Of a stretch of DNA of 64,000 bases, positions 51,416-60,388 are shown piece by piece. The notes under the pieces are model-generated. The model saw only the letters and a list, made by a program, of their open reading frames with translations, searched no databases and was not told the DNA's origin. This stretch comes from Trifolium pratense (Eukaryota > Streptophyta > Magnoliopsida > Fabales > Fabaceae), in the NCBI RefSeq assembly GCF_020283565.1, contig NC_060060.1:8990001-9054000 (forward strand). Direction: 5' to 3'. Numbering within the stretch: the stretch's first letter is position 1; every line of letters starts with the position of its first letter. A program made the translations under genes and the position numbers.

Positions 51416-53437
51416 AGGAAATCCAAGTGCAACATTTATAAAAATAGTGCTAGAAAATAAAAACCTTTTAGCCTATATAGATACAGGTGCAACCCTTTGT
51501 TTTGGAAGAAAATCGATCTCTAGGAACTGGGATAGATTAGAAAAGCCAAAAGAAATAGTTGTTGCAGACAAGTCAAAACATCAAATATGGTTTAGCCTTA
51601 AGGATGTATCTATAGAAATTGAAGGATATAAGTTTTTTATCCCTACAATTTATTTACATGATTCAGGTCTTGATCTAATTATTGGAAACAATTTTCTAAA
51701 ATTATATGAACCCTTTATTCAAAGGAGTAATACAATTTCTCTTCGATGGAAAAATCTTGGAAATCCAGACGAAAAGAAAATGATTACTACAAAAATAATT
51801 ACTAGAAATGAAATTTTAAAAATGATTTCTGGCAATTTGAAAAAACTTAGTTCTATTTGGGAAGAGTATAAATTCTTTTCAACTTTAGAAGAAAGACTCG
51901 ATGAAGTTTGTTCTGATGATCCATTAGATAATCAGAAAAATACTAATCATGAATTAATAGTAATTCGACTTAAAAACCCGAATGAAGAAGTCAACGTTCC
52001 TAATAGAATTCCATATACTATTAAGGATGTTGAAGAATTCAAAACTGAGTGTAAAGATTTACTTGAAAAAGGACTAATAAGACCTTCTTCAAGCCCACAT
52101 TCAGCTCCAGCTTTTTATGTCGAAAATCATAACGAGATAAAAAGAGGGAAAAGAAGAATGGTAATTAACTATAAGAAACTCAATCTTGCAACCATTGGAG
52201 ATTCTTATGGATTACCTAGAAAAGATTTTATTTTTGAAAAAATTAAAGGTTGTAACTATTTTTCATCCCTTGATGCAAAATCAGGATATTATCAGCTAAG
52301 ACTTTCTGATGAAACAAAACCTTTAACGGCATTTTCATGTCCGCCACAAAAACATTTTGAATGGAATGTTTTACCCTTTGGGTTAAAACAAGCACCTTCA
52401 ATATATCAAAGATTTATGGATAATTCTTTACAAGGATTAGACCATATATGCCTTGCATATATTGACGATATACTTATTTTTACAAAAGGAACAAAAGAAC
52501 AACATATCAAGGATGTTGAAATAGTTCTTTTAAGAATTAAAGAAAAAGGAATTGTTATTTCAAAAAAGAAATCACAACTTTGTAAAACTGAAATTGAGTA
52601 TCTCGGAGTAATCATAAAAGATAATGGAGAACTCAATTTAGCGCCACATACTCAGGAAAAGATTTCAGCTTTCCCTGATGTATTAGTGGATAGAAAACAA
52701 ATTCAAAGATTCTTAGGATGTTTGAATTATATTGCCAATGAAGGATTTTTTAAAGACTTGGCAAAAGAAAGAAAAATTTTACAAAGGAAAATTTCTGAAA
52801 AAATTCCTTGGTCATGGACAGACGAAGATACTAAGATTGTGAAAACAATTAAGAGTAAAATTCAAGTCCTACCAAAGCTTTACAATCCCACAAATGATGA
52901 CTTTCTAGTTGTCGAAATTGATGCATCCAAAGATACATGGGCAGGATGTATGAGAGCTTTCCCTAACGGAAAAGCAACACTAAAACTCAATGAGTTTGGT
53001 GAAAATCTGAGCGTAACCTCAGATATACAATCTGATCTAATTTCGAAAGAAAGAAAGACAGATAAAAAAAAAAAAATTTAGTAGATTACTCTGCTAAATT
53101 TAATATAAAAGAAAAAGAGTTATTACTCTGTAAATACATATCGGGAACTTTTTCTGATACAGAAACAAGATATCCGATAGCTGAGTTAGAAACACTTGCA
53201 TGTGTTCGAGTATTAGAAAAATGGAGAGTAGAACTTCTACCCTCTAGGTTTCTTTTGCGAACAGATTCAAAATATCTAACAGGATTCTGGAGATATAATA
53301 TAAAAGCAGATTATAAAAGCGGACGATTAATTCGTTGGCAGATGAAATTACAACAATTTCAACCATACATTCAGTATATAAAATCTGAAAACAACAGTTT
53401 TGCAGATACTCTTACACGGGAATGGAGCAAGCAATAA
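51393..53437 (+). pseudogene. Pararetroviral polyprotein: protease, reverse transcriptase, RNase H; frameshifted in RNase H
   Basis: From an ATG overlapping the coat gene, the first frame runs to 53081 (562 aa). It contains an aspartic protease (YIDTGATLCFG, about residues 28-38), reverse transcriptase (RMVINYKKLN, FSSLDAKSGYYQLRL, WNVLPFGLKQAPSIYQRFM, active site LAYIDDILIF) and the first RNase H acidic residue (VVEIDASKDTWAGC). At a run of 13 A (53064-53076) the frame is lost. The remaining RNase H (ELETLACVRVLEKW, LLRTDSKYLTGF, NSFADTLTREW) continues in another frame up to the stop at 53435-53437. The run is one A short or two long relative to the downstream frame. It could be a real mutation or a homopolymer sequencing error. 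Function in the family: polyprotein processing and reverse transcription of the pregenome. Confidence 0.9.
53064..53076 (+). other. 13-A homopolymer at the pol frameshift
   Basis: Poly-A tract where the pol reading frame changes. Upstream codons read ERKTDKKKK and then stop at 53079-53081. Confidence 0.9.
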
Positions 53438-54903
53438 AGATCTTGCAACATAATCTGAAACAAAAGGACGAGCAGATTGAAGCTACTCAACAGCGTCTTA
53501 CAAAACTCTCTTCTGAGAGGGGGGAGATAATTACAACATTACAAAATTTGCAACAATATACAGCAAATACAAACATCAATGAACCAACTGAAGAAAAAAG
53601 CAGCAGCAACACCAAAGAAAATTGGGACTTGCTTGGACAAGATTCTGGAAAATACAACTACTATGTAAAGTATTCAGCTCCAGAAAGCTCGAAGATTCCA
53701 ATTGAAGCAATAGCACCAAGTGATTGGAAAAAGGAACAAGAATCTTCAGAAACAACTTCAGACAGCAAGAAATCATGGGCTGATGAAGTAGAAGAAGAAG
53801 ATGAAGCAGGAAAAAATGGTTTGTCAACAACCATCCAAACAAACGATCCCGTAGACAATAAAATGGGAAAGTTCGAAGCTTATGTCATTTTCGATGGTCC
53901 AATGAAAGGGATCTACAGAAAATGGGCAATAGCAAAACAGCACATCATCGGAAAAAATGTACGCCACAAAGGCTACAAAACCATTAAAGAAGCAGAACAA
54001 GCTCTTTACGGTCCTTACAAGGAAATTACAGCAGCAAAAGATATCCAAAGATCTTCAACAATGGAGTCAAAAAAGAAGCTGTCAATTGATAAAATCCGCC
54101 AGCTAGAACATCAAAAAACATTCCACTTAGCAGACCCAACTTTCACAGAGTTTAGTCTTAGATGGAAATGGATAAATAACTATATAGAAGAATTCTCTAC
54201 AGATTGCTTCTACCCAACAAACAAGTATGGATGTTCAAAAACGGTCCTACTTCCAGGAATAGACAATCAGCTTTGTCTATCATTCTTTCAAAATGGATTG
54301 ATCAGCACAATTTATCTCGAAGAAAAAGAACAAAGAAGTTTTGGAGAACTCAAATACTTTCCAGAAGAACTTCAAAACCTAGTACAAAAATTCAACAATC
54401 TCTTTGCCAAAGGAAAAGAAATATTCCTTCAAATTGATTCAACATATCCATGGTACGATGAAATTACTCTGGATTTAACTATAAAACCACAATATCTCAT
54501 CAAAATAGGGATATCAAACAAGACATATCCAACTATGTCGAAAGAGAAAAATGAATGGCACCCAGCCAGTTACATTGCACAAATGAAACACTTCAGACAA
54601 AAGGTTACCAGGTTAACCCAGCAAACAAACTACAGGGTTGTTTACAACGATCCATCAACAGTCGTTTACAGCGATTCCAGAAAGCCAGCCAAGGAGAAAG
54701 ATTTACAGGCTGTTAAAAATCTTGAAGAAAGAGTTGACCAGCTAAAAGAAGACTACACAAAACTACCCATGGTAATTAGAGAAGAACTGTGTAGAAATTT
54801 TACACAAAGTTACAAAGGACACGTGTGTGAAATCTGTCCGCCAAAATCGTCGGCACAAAACGACAAAGAAGCACTCAGTGGAAAACAACACATCACAATG
54901 TAG
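53422..54903 (+). CDS. Pararetroviral transactivator/viroplasmin (ORF VI-like, 493 aa)
   Basis: Starts 16 nt before the pol stop. It has an N-terminal coiled-coil-like stretch (ILQHNLKQKDEQIEATQQ), an acidic region, then the caulimovirus viroplasmin domain (RNase H1 N-like): KFEAYVIFDGPMKGIYRKW ... YKTIKEAEQALYGPYKEI, about residues 150-200. In caulimoviruses this protein forms the inclusion bodies and lets ribosomes reinitiate on downstream frames, which fits the tightly overlapping genes here. Intact, and long compared with an average host gene of this window. The C-terminal half has no domain I recognise. Confidence 0.87.
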   Translation: MEQAIKILQHNLKQKDEQIEATQQRLTKLSSERGEIITTLQNLQQYTANTNINEPTEEKSSSNTKENWDLLGQDSGKYNYYVKYSAPESSKIPIEAIAPSDWKKEQESSETTSDSKKSWADEVEEEDEAGKNGLSTTIQTNDPVDNKMGKFEAYVIFDGPMKGIYRKWAIAKQHIIGKNVRHKGYKTIKEAEQALYGPYKEITAAKDIQRSSTMESKKKLSIDKIRQLEHQKTFHLADPTFTEFSLRWKWINNYIEEFSTDCFYPTNKYGCSKTVLLPGIDNQLCLSFFQNGLISTIYLEEKEQRSFGELKYFPEELQNLVQKFNNLFAKGKEIFLQIDSTYPWYDEITLDLTIKPQYLIKIGISNKTYPTMSKEKNEWHPASYIAQMKHFRQKVTRLTQQTNYRVVYNDPSTVVYSDSRKPAKEKDLQAVKNLEERVDQLKEDYTKLPMVIREELCRNFTQSYKGHVCEICPPKSSAQNDKEALSGKQHITM

Positions 54904-55150
54904 TGGCAGACAAAGAAAAGCAGCCACCCACTATGTAGGGTCGGATAAGACTGCCTTATCACTAAGGCATCTACTTTATGTAAATTATTGTTTGTCCGTT
55001 TTCTTTAAGTGCGTTCTTCTTTTGCTTTAATAGCTGTCACGGATGGGGACATGTGAACCACTTGTGAGTCCTACTCCGCTATAAATAAGAGCCTTGATGC
55101 TCGTTTGTAATCAGAATGAAATTAAGTTTGAATGAAGTTTTTCATTTCTC

Positions 55151-55170
55151 CTAAAATCTTAAGATTTTAG
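55151..55170. repeat. 20-bp perfect palindrome in the viral leader
   Basis: CTAAAATCTT joined to its reverse complement AAGATTTTAG. In RNA this would be a hairpin or a dimerisation motif. Confidence 0.9.
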
Positions 55171-55178
55171 CGTTGATA

Positions 55179-55229
55179 GTTGAGGTAATACTCTGGAGCT
55201 ATCAGAACGTTGAGGTAATACTCTGGAGC
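55179..55229 (+). repeat. Two direct repeats of 21 bp, 30 bp apart
   Basis: GTTGAGGTAATACTCTGGAGC-type unit at 55179-55199 and 55209-55229, in the leader between the promoter and the movement gene. Confidence 0.9.
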
Positions 55230-55376
55230 GTTCACAAATCAAAATTCGAAAGAATCATAGACGGTCGTAGTGGACTGATAACAAAGACGAAAGTCATCAA
55301 TTCAAGATCAAATTCAAGAATATCAAATCAGGTATAAACATGTTTATGTTAAATTTATTTAACATCTTTCAATACT

Positions 55377-56345
55377 ATGGAATATCAAAAGTTCTGTTTA
55401 AATAATGTTCAAATACATATTTCAAAGATCAATATGACTGAAGTATCATATTTCGAAGAAACATCTAGCTATCACACAGATGTTATCTGTGATAATAAAA
55501 TAGAAAGTGCAGAATTATCTTTAACTGCAGAAGAAAATTTCAAAAGAAAATATAACATGTTCAAAAATATTTTCTCAAGAAAAAATATTCTGAAATTTGG
55601 AATAATGACAGGAGAAGAAGCAATTCCCATTGATTCTACTCATGGAAATATAGTTATATCTACTATAGATACAACTCAACTTAAAGAAAGAATTAAAACT
55701 TTTTCAGAAAATGAAAGATCTAAAATTGGTTATATTCATATATCGACCATTCAAATTTTAATTAAAAGTACTTTTATGAAAGGTATTAATTCACCTCTAG
55801 AAATAGCTTTAAAAGACTCTAGAATTCTAGACACAGATCAAGCAACAATTGCAAAAGGAAATTGCAATCTAAAATATGGTAAAATTAAATTTGATATAAA
55901 TTTACAAATTGGTTTATCCCTAAAAGATAAAGATCTTGATAGATCTATAGTTTTTCATTATAAAATGAAAAACAAAAATTTTATGAAAAAAGGTAATCAC
56001 CCCTTTACCATTTACTATAGAATTAACTATGCTTTGAGTAATTCACATCATAGTATAGAATTCAAAGGAAAAGACACAATTCATATTGACGAATTGTTTG
56101 CACCTATAGTAACTCTAAAATCACCTATATTCAGAAGCCTAGCAAGGAATAGTTGTTCTTTGATAGAAGCTGACAGAGATCTGTTTGAGGAAACAGAAGA
56201 CAAATCGTTATTTAGAAGCAAAAGCCTTAGAATAACACCACCCAAAAAAGATTTTTATATCTCAGAACAAAAAGAACTAAGTAAGCTACATAGTTCAATA
56301 GAAGGACTATCCTTACAGGTCCAAAATTTAGATAGAAAAATCTAA
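55377..56345 (+). CDS. Pararetroviral cell-to-cell movement protein (ORF Ia-like, 322 aa)
   Basis: Starts at an ATG after the leader. The middle carries the 30K-superfamily movement pattern: IGYIHISTIQILIKSTFMKG, the conserved aspartate segment ALKDSRILDTDQ, and a following beta-rich stretch (CNLKYGKIKFDINLQIGLSL). The tail is charged (SKLHSSIEGLSLQVQNL), coiled-coil-like. In the family it modifies plasmodesmata for virus spread. Intact frame. ORF Ib follows after only 3 nt. Confidence 0.85.
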   Translation: MEYQKFCLNNVQIHISKINMTEVSYFEETSSYHTDVICDNKIESAELSLTAEENFKRKYNMFKNIFSRKNILKFGIMTGEEAIPIDSTHGNIVISTIDTTQLKERIKTFSENERSKIGYIHISTIQILIKSTFMKGINSPLEIALKDSRILDTDQATIAKGNCNLKYGKIKFDINLQIGLSLKDKDLDRSIVFHYKMKNKNFMKKGNHPFTIYYRINYALSNSHHSIEFKGKDTIHIDELFAPIVTLKSPIFRSLARNSCSLIEADRDLFEETEDKSLFRSKSLRITPPKKDFYISEQKELSKLHSSIEGLSLQVQNLDRKI

Positions 56346-56348
56346 GAG

Positions 56349-56660
56349 ATGCCTGGAGCAACTTGGGCATACCTTTTAGAATTAGAGTTAGGAGAATACC
56401 AAAAAACTCTAAAAATGATTCTAGAAAGAGACCCCACACATATCTACGGATTCTATGATGTGGTTAAGTATAATATAGAGCGCCTTGAAGGCACTATAGA
56501 ATGGGCATCACAAACCCAAACATATGATGAAGACGACGTTAGAAGTTTTCAAAAATGTCTCCAAAGAGACTTAAATCTCTCAAGGATTCAAAAGACCCTC
56601 GAAAGATTACCTTCCGCAAATGCAGCTACCTCTGCCGAAAACTCTGGTATCAGAGCGTAA
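56349..56660 (+). CDS. Pararetroviral ORF Ib-like small protein (103 aa) containing the PBS
   Basis: ATG 3 nt after the movement gene stop. Short, with an acidic and amphipathic character and no known domain. Its last codons coincide with the tRNA-Met primer binding site. In soybean chlorotic mottle virus the equivalent frame Ib also covers the primer site and its product was reported dispensable. Intact here. Confidence 0.65.
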   Translation: MPGATWAYLLELELGEYQKTLKMILERDPTHIYGFYDVVKYNIERLEGTIEWASQTQTYDEDDVRSFQKCLQRDLNLSRIQKTLERLPSANAATSAENSGIRA

Positions 56661-56863
56661 CATCCATCCAAGGGTTAAAAATAAAAAGAAAAATCTTTTT
56701 AAAAACAGTTTGGTCAAGAACCGATTTAAAAGAAAATCTTTTAAAAACGGTTTTGTCAAGAACCAATTTAAAAGAACATGACTTTGTGAAACTGCAGGAA
56801 TTTGTAACAGCAGTGAATCTTGATCCACTAAATACGGACAATGAAACCATGCTAATCCTTTGA
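56555..56863 (+). CDS. Pararetroviral overlapping frame after the PBS (102 aa), possible ORF II start
   Basis: Opens inside ORF Ib in another frame and runs about 200 nt past the PBS to a stop at 56863. Basic (repeats of KENLLKTVLSRTNLKE-like wording, a duplication of TKTVWSRTDLKEN), ending in an acidic helix-like piece. It could be the start of ORF II, whose other part lies at the left end of the insert, or just an incidental open frame. No domain recognised. Confidence 0.35.
   Translation: MSPKRLKSLKDSKDPRKITFRKCSYLCRKLWYQSVTSIQGLKIKRKIFLKTVWSRTDLKENLLKTVLSRTNLKEHDFVKLQEFVTAVNLDPLNTDNETMLIL
56645..56656 (+). promoter_or_regulatory. tRNA-Met primer binding site of the pararetrovirus
   Basis: TGGTATCAGAGC, exact complement of the plant initiator tRNA-Met 3' end used by Caulimoviridae. 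It sets the minus-strand DNA start and conventional base 1 of the circular genome. Confidence 0.93.
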
Positions 56864-56870
56864 CTTTAAC

Positions 56871-57995
56871 AGCTGGTGTTGTACTTCAAATTTAGCTAAC
56901 ATTTCAATCACATAACAATTTACAACATATAGTGAATTAGGTTAGCGACACAAAATAATCTATAAATTTATGAGTTGTATATGATTAGTATAATCTATAA
57001 ATTTTAGAAGTTGGTGCATGCGTGTATGGTAAACCAAATAGTGATGACTCAGTCTAGGAAACTTTGATTTTGTTGGTCTTGGTTGGTTCTTTGCTGGTGG
57101 AGTACTCCTTATACTATTCTTATTGAGGTAGGTCGAGTACCTCTTATACGTTTTTTTATCTATATCGATCTTTGTTGTTAAGAAAAATAAAAGGTGGCTG
57201 AAGAAATGTTATTATCGATCTTTGTTGTTATTGAGGTATAATTCTCATAAAAAATGTTTTTATATCAATAGTAACTATCTGATTCTCAATGAAGGTCCTT
57301 TAATTTAAAATTTGACTACAAAATAAGTAAAACTTGACTAAAAATTATTCCCATCAATCGGAAGATTATCTATTAGAAGTGTTTGTTGTGTAGAGTGTAT
57401 TGGTAACACTCATCTCAATTAATACACACTATGTTTCATATTTGGTGTCAACTTTGTTTTTGCTTTTTACTAACCATGTTATTGTGTGTATACACTAAAC
57501 TATGTCGACGATAATTAATTTTTGTTAGAGAACCTGTAAAACTCATATATTTAAGTCTGGTTCGATCACCATAATTGCGATCAGGAGAATGTTGAAATCA
57601 CTTAATGACATAACTGACTATGTAATTAGATTAAGGTCCACTCCAATTTATGTCTATTTAGATATTTTTTTATTTTTATGAATGTCTATTTAGCTTTATG
57701 TCTATTTTATATTAGATTAGGCACCATTACATTTATTGTCAAATAAAGATTAATAATACTTATTCAATAGTTTTAAAGTCATTTTGAAGTTTTAAAGTCA
57801 TTTAAGTTAACACAGCTTCTTACTTGTCAGTTGTCACCTCAATATCATCATATATGATCCGCTCTTTTTCTTTTTTTTGAATCAACGCCGTATATATGAT
57901 GCTTTGTCTCATTGGACTCAAACTCAATTGAAATGACCTGTACTCTTTTGTTTTTATCCTCATTTTTTATAAACTTTTTAATTGAAATTAAAATA
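56871..57995. other. Spacer right of the pararetrovirus
   Basis: AT-rich. Repeated wording ATTATCGATCTTTGTTGTTA (57160-57240) and a SINE-like fragment with GGTTCGATCACCATAATTGCG (57560-57585) related to 45921-46094. No gene. Confidence 0.4.
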
Positions 57996-58173
57996 GGAGA
58001 ATGTTAACTTGTGCCCTTAAGGCACATGTTAAGGAAGCAAAAATAGAAATTATTAAATGCTAATTTGTACATTTTAACTTTTAAAACATTAAATTTCTTA
58101 TATCATTAAATATTGAATTTCTATTTTGGTATATCTTAACATGTGCCCTTAGGGCACATGTTAACAAGATCCG
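57996..58173 (+). mobile_element. GTTAAC-ended MITE, copy 2, with 8-bp target duplication
   Basis: 178 bp between copies of TTAAAATA (57988-57995, 58174-58181). Each end contains a nested palindrome (GTTAACTTGTGCCCTTAAGG and CCCTTAGGGCACATGTTAAC). Reverse-oriented relative of 37960-38136. An 8-bp duplication suggests hAT mobilisation, though 9-bp (Mutator) cannot be excluded. Confidence 0.87.
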
Positions 58174-58181
58174 TTAAAATA

Positions 58182-59124
58182 AACACGTTCTTAAAAGTAA
58201 GCATGCTTTTAAGGACAATGGAAAAACATTCCTTAAAATAAACAAATTAATTAATATGAATTCACTAAATATAATTACAACTTACAAGTGACATAACTAT
58301 TTTTTTTATTCAGGCATAAGTATTTTTTAATAAAATTGGCCTAAATTTTTTTTAGGTCTTATTGACATAAGTGTTTGCTTTCAAAGGATTTTTTTTTTTT
58401 TGAAGAAACTAAATTAGCCCACCTAAATTGGTGTCAGAGAGAATCGAAACTCAGACCTCAAGAAGAGCATACTCCCAGATCCCAAGCCAATATCAATGCA
58501 CCAACCCAAGTGAGTTGCTTTCAAAGGATTTTACCAATAAATTCTCTATTTATCGACTTTCTTTTATAAATATATAGTATAATTTTGTAAAAGAATTTGC
58601 CATCTCCTTTTAATAAGACCAAATTTGTTCGCCATATAAAACACTTTCTTGCCCATCACACAATCACCACCAAAAACTTACGAAGATAATTGTAAGTTCC
58701 TGAATTTGAACACATATTAATGTGTCTAACCTAACAATATCGATAATTGTCAAGTGAGCATGGCCATACGGACTTTTTATTTTTATAGATACAAAATTTT
58801 TAGCTCCATTTTTTTAGATAGACGAAATGACATAGGCATTATAAACTCACACATATAAGTGGAGGAGTCGGGGTTCGAATGCTGCTGATAACGTTAACTT
58901 ACCAATTTCGGCAATTTTTTGTTAAATGAGCTAGGACTTGTGGACAGTTTTCAACTCTATTTTAGAGATAACTAATCTCTATTGAGAAACTTGTGAAGCA
59001 CTCAAGGTAAGTTTTCTTCTTAAGGTGAATTAATGGAATGTCCGTATTTCGAACGTCAATCCCTACATATATAATGTGATGTCCCTACAAACCGAGCTAT
59101 CCTCACGAGACATTATTATTGTTG

Positions 59125-59156
<32 letters not shown>

Positions 59157-59294
59157 TTAGTTGTTAAAGAAAAAACATTTTCAAACCATATATGAATTAA
59201 TTTAGAAGCAGCCAGCATGATAATCTAAAATTGGTGCTTTCAAACGTAACGGCTGCAAAGTACACTTGGCCAGCCTATCATTTCCAGCTTACAC
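58182..59294. other. Spacer upstream of the anion channel gene
   Basis: Contains SINE-like fragments with a B-box-like GGGGTTCGAATGC (58869-58881), an (ATT)n microsatellite at 59106-59157 and the distal promoter of the next gene. Confidence 0.45.
59106..59157. repeat. (ATT)n microsatellite
   Basis: ATT/GTT trinucleotides, about 15 units, some 140 bp upstream of the TATA box. Confidence 0.9.
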
Positions 59295-59302
59295 TATAAA
59301 TA
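59295..59302 (+). promoter_or_regulatory. TATA box of the anion channel gene
   Basis: TATAAATA, followed by a pyrimidine-rich leader and a plausible non-coding first exon ending CCTCAAG at 59505 before GTTTGT. Confidence 0.6.
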
Positions 59303-59505
59303 GTCATTTCACTAATTTTATGACTCCAAAACCATATTCAGTTTTCATTCCCTTTTTTCAAACTTTATAATTTCTCTCCTCAATTTCATATTTTTAAATT
59401 CTCTCCTTTTGATTATTGTACCAACATCAGCTTGAGTTTTCTTCATCCAGAGAGAGTTCTACAATCAGTCCTCTCTCTGGAAAATCAAAAAACAAAAACC
59501 TCAAG

Positions 59506-60378
59506 GTTTGTTTTCTTGTTTCTTTATTTCTTTATTTATTTTTTTGTTAATTTTTTTTTTTTGTTAATTCTCTTCACATTAGAATATGCATATTTTTGTA
59601 ATTATATTGTGATTTCTTAATCCAAATATTGATGATTGATTTGATTTGATTTGATTTTCATGTCTTAAATGATGATGGGCCCTTCATATCTTCATGTGGA
59701 TTCATTACCATAAGAAAATAATATTGAATATTGATAGTTATGATTAGTATATATTGCATTTATGACTTTCACCAAAATTATCAAATGTTGCCTATTTTTA
59801 TGGAGATTATTTTCTGGACTGAAATTTTACATATTTTGAAGAAAATAAAATCTGGGAAGAGTAAAAGGAATAAACTTTTTCAGTTTTTTTTATTAGTTTT
59901 TCTTAATTTTCTTAAACTACTCTCATATCTCAGAGCTGAGCAACCGAACTATCTTCGTGAGTTCTTTTTCTGTTTTTGTTAGTTACTTAACATGAACTTT
60001 TCATGAAACGTGAAGAATTTGTTAATTATGATTCATAATTTATCAAGAAATTTTTCACTAATTTTTGACTATTTATATATATTTAACAATGCCCCTTTAG
60101 TTTTGTTCCATAGGAAGTGGTTACTAAAGACAGGGCAATGTTTGTTTTTGTCAAAAGTGAAAATATTTTGTGTCAGAATTATTATTGTAATTAGTTTGTA
60201 ACACATCTTAATTTTCTTTTTGTATCAGGATTTAGCAACCCTTTTAATCTTTAATCAACATATTAATCATATTTATGTGATGTGATTGTTTGTAATGATG
60301 ATTCTACTCAATTTCTTGATTAGTGATTAAATTGTAACTAAACTTTTTTTTAAAATTTTAATTTTTATGTTTTTTCAG
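59506..60378 (+). other. Leader (5' UTR) intron of the anion channel gene
   Basis: GT donor at 59506 and TTTTTTCAG acceptor ending at 60378, 10 nt before the start ATG. T-rich as plant introns are. The donor is inferred; the acceptor is strong. Confidence 0.55.
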
Positions 60379-60388
60379 TTGTAGCAAC

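Larger units (their letters stand above)
54904..55376 (+). promoter_or_regulatory. Pararetroviral intergenic region: promoter and RNA leader
   Basis: Holds TATAAATA at 55080-55087, expected to set a pregenomic RNA start near 55110. TTTGTA (55104-55109) followed by AATGAA (55115-55120) may be a weak poly(A) signal, similar in wording to caulimoviral upstream elements. Downstream are a 20-bp perfect palindrome (55151-55170) and a 21-bp direct repeat (55179-55199, 55209-55229). The region lies between the transactivator and movement protein genes, where soymoviruses have their large intergenic promoter. Confidence 0.65.
49260..56870 (+). mobile_element. Endogenous pararetrovirus (Caulimoviridae, soymovirus-like), near full length
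   Basis: About 7.6 kb containing, in one direction, remnants or copies of all caulimovirid genes: ORF II remnant, ORF III, coat protein, pol, transactivator/viroplasmin, an intergenic promoter-leader, movement protein and ORF Ib with the tRNA-Met primer binding site. The known SbCMV-type soymoviruses are distinctive in placing this site inside ORF Ib. The genome is linearised in or next to ORF II, so the order is circularly permuted relative to the usual map. Caulimovirids encode no integrase, so entry into the chromosome was probably by illegitimate recombination. Most frames are intact, which suggests a fairly recent insertion. Genus is an inference from organisation. Confidence 0.88.
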
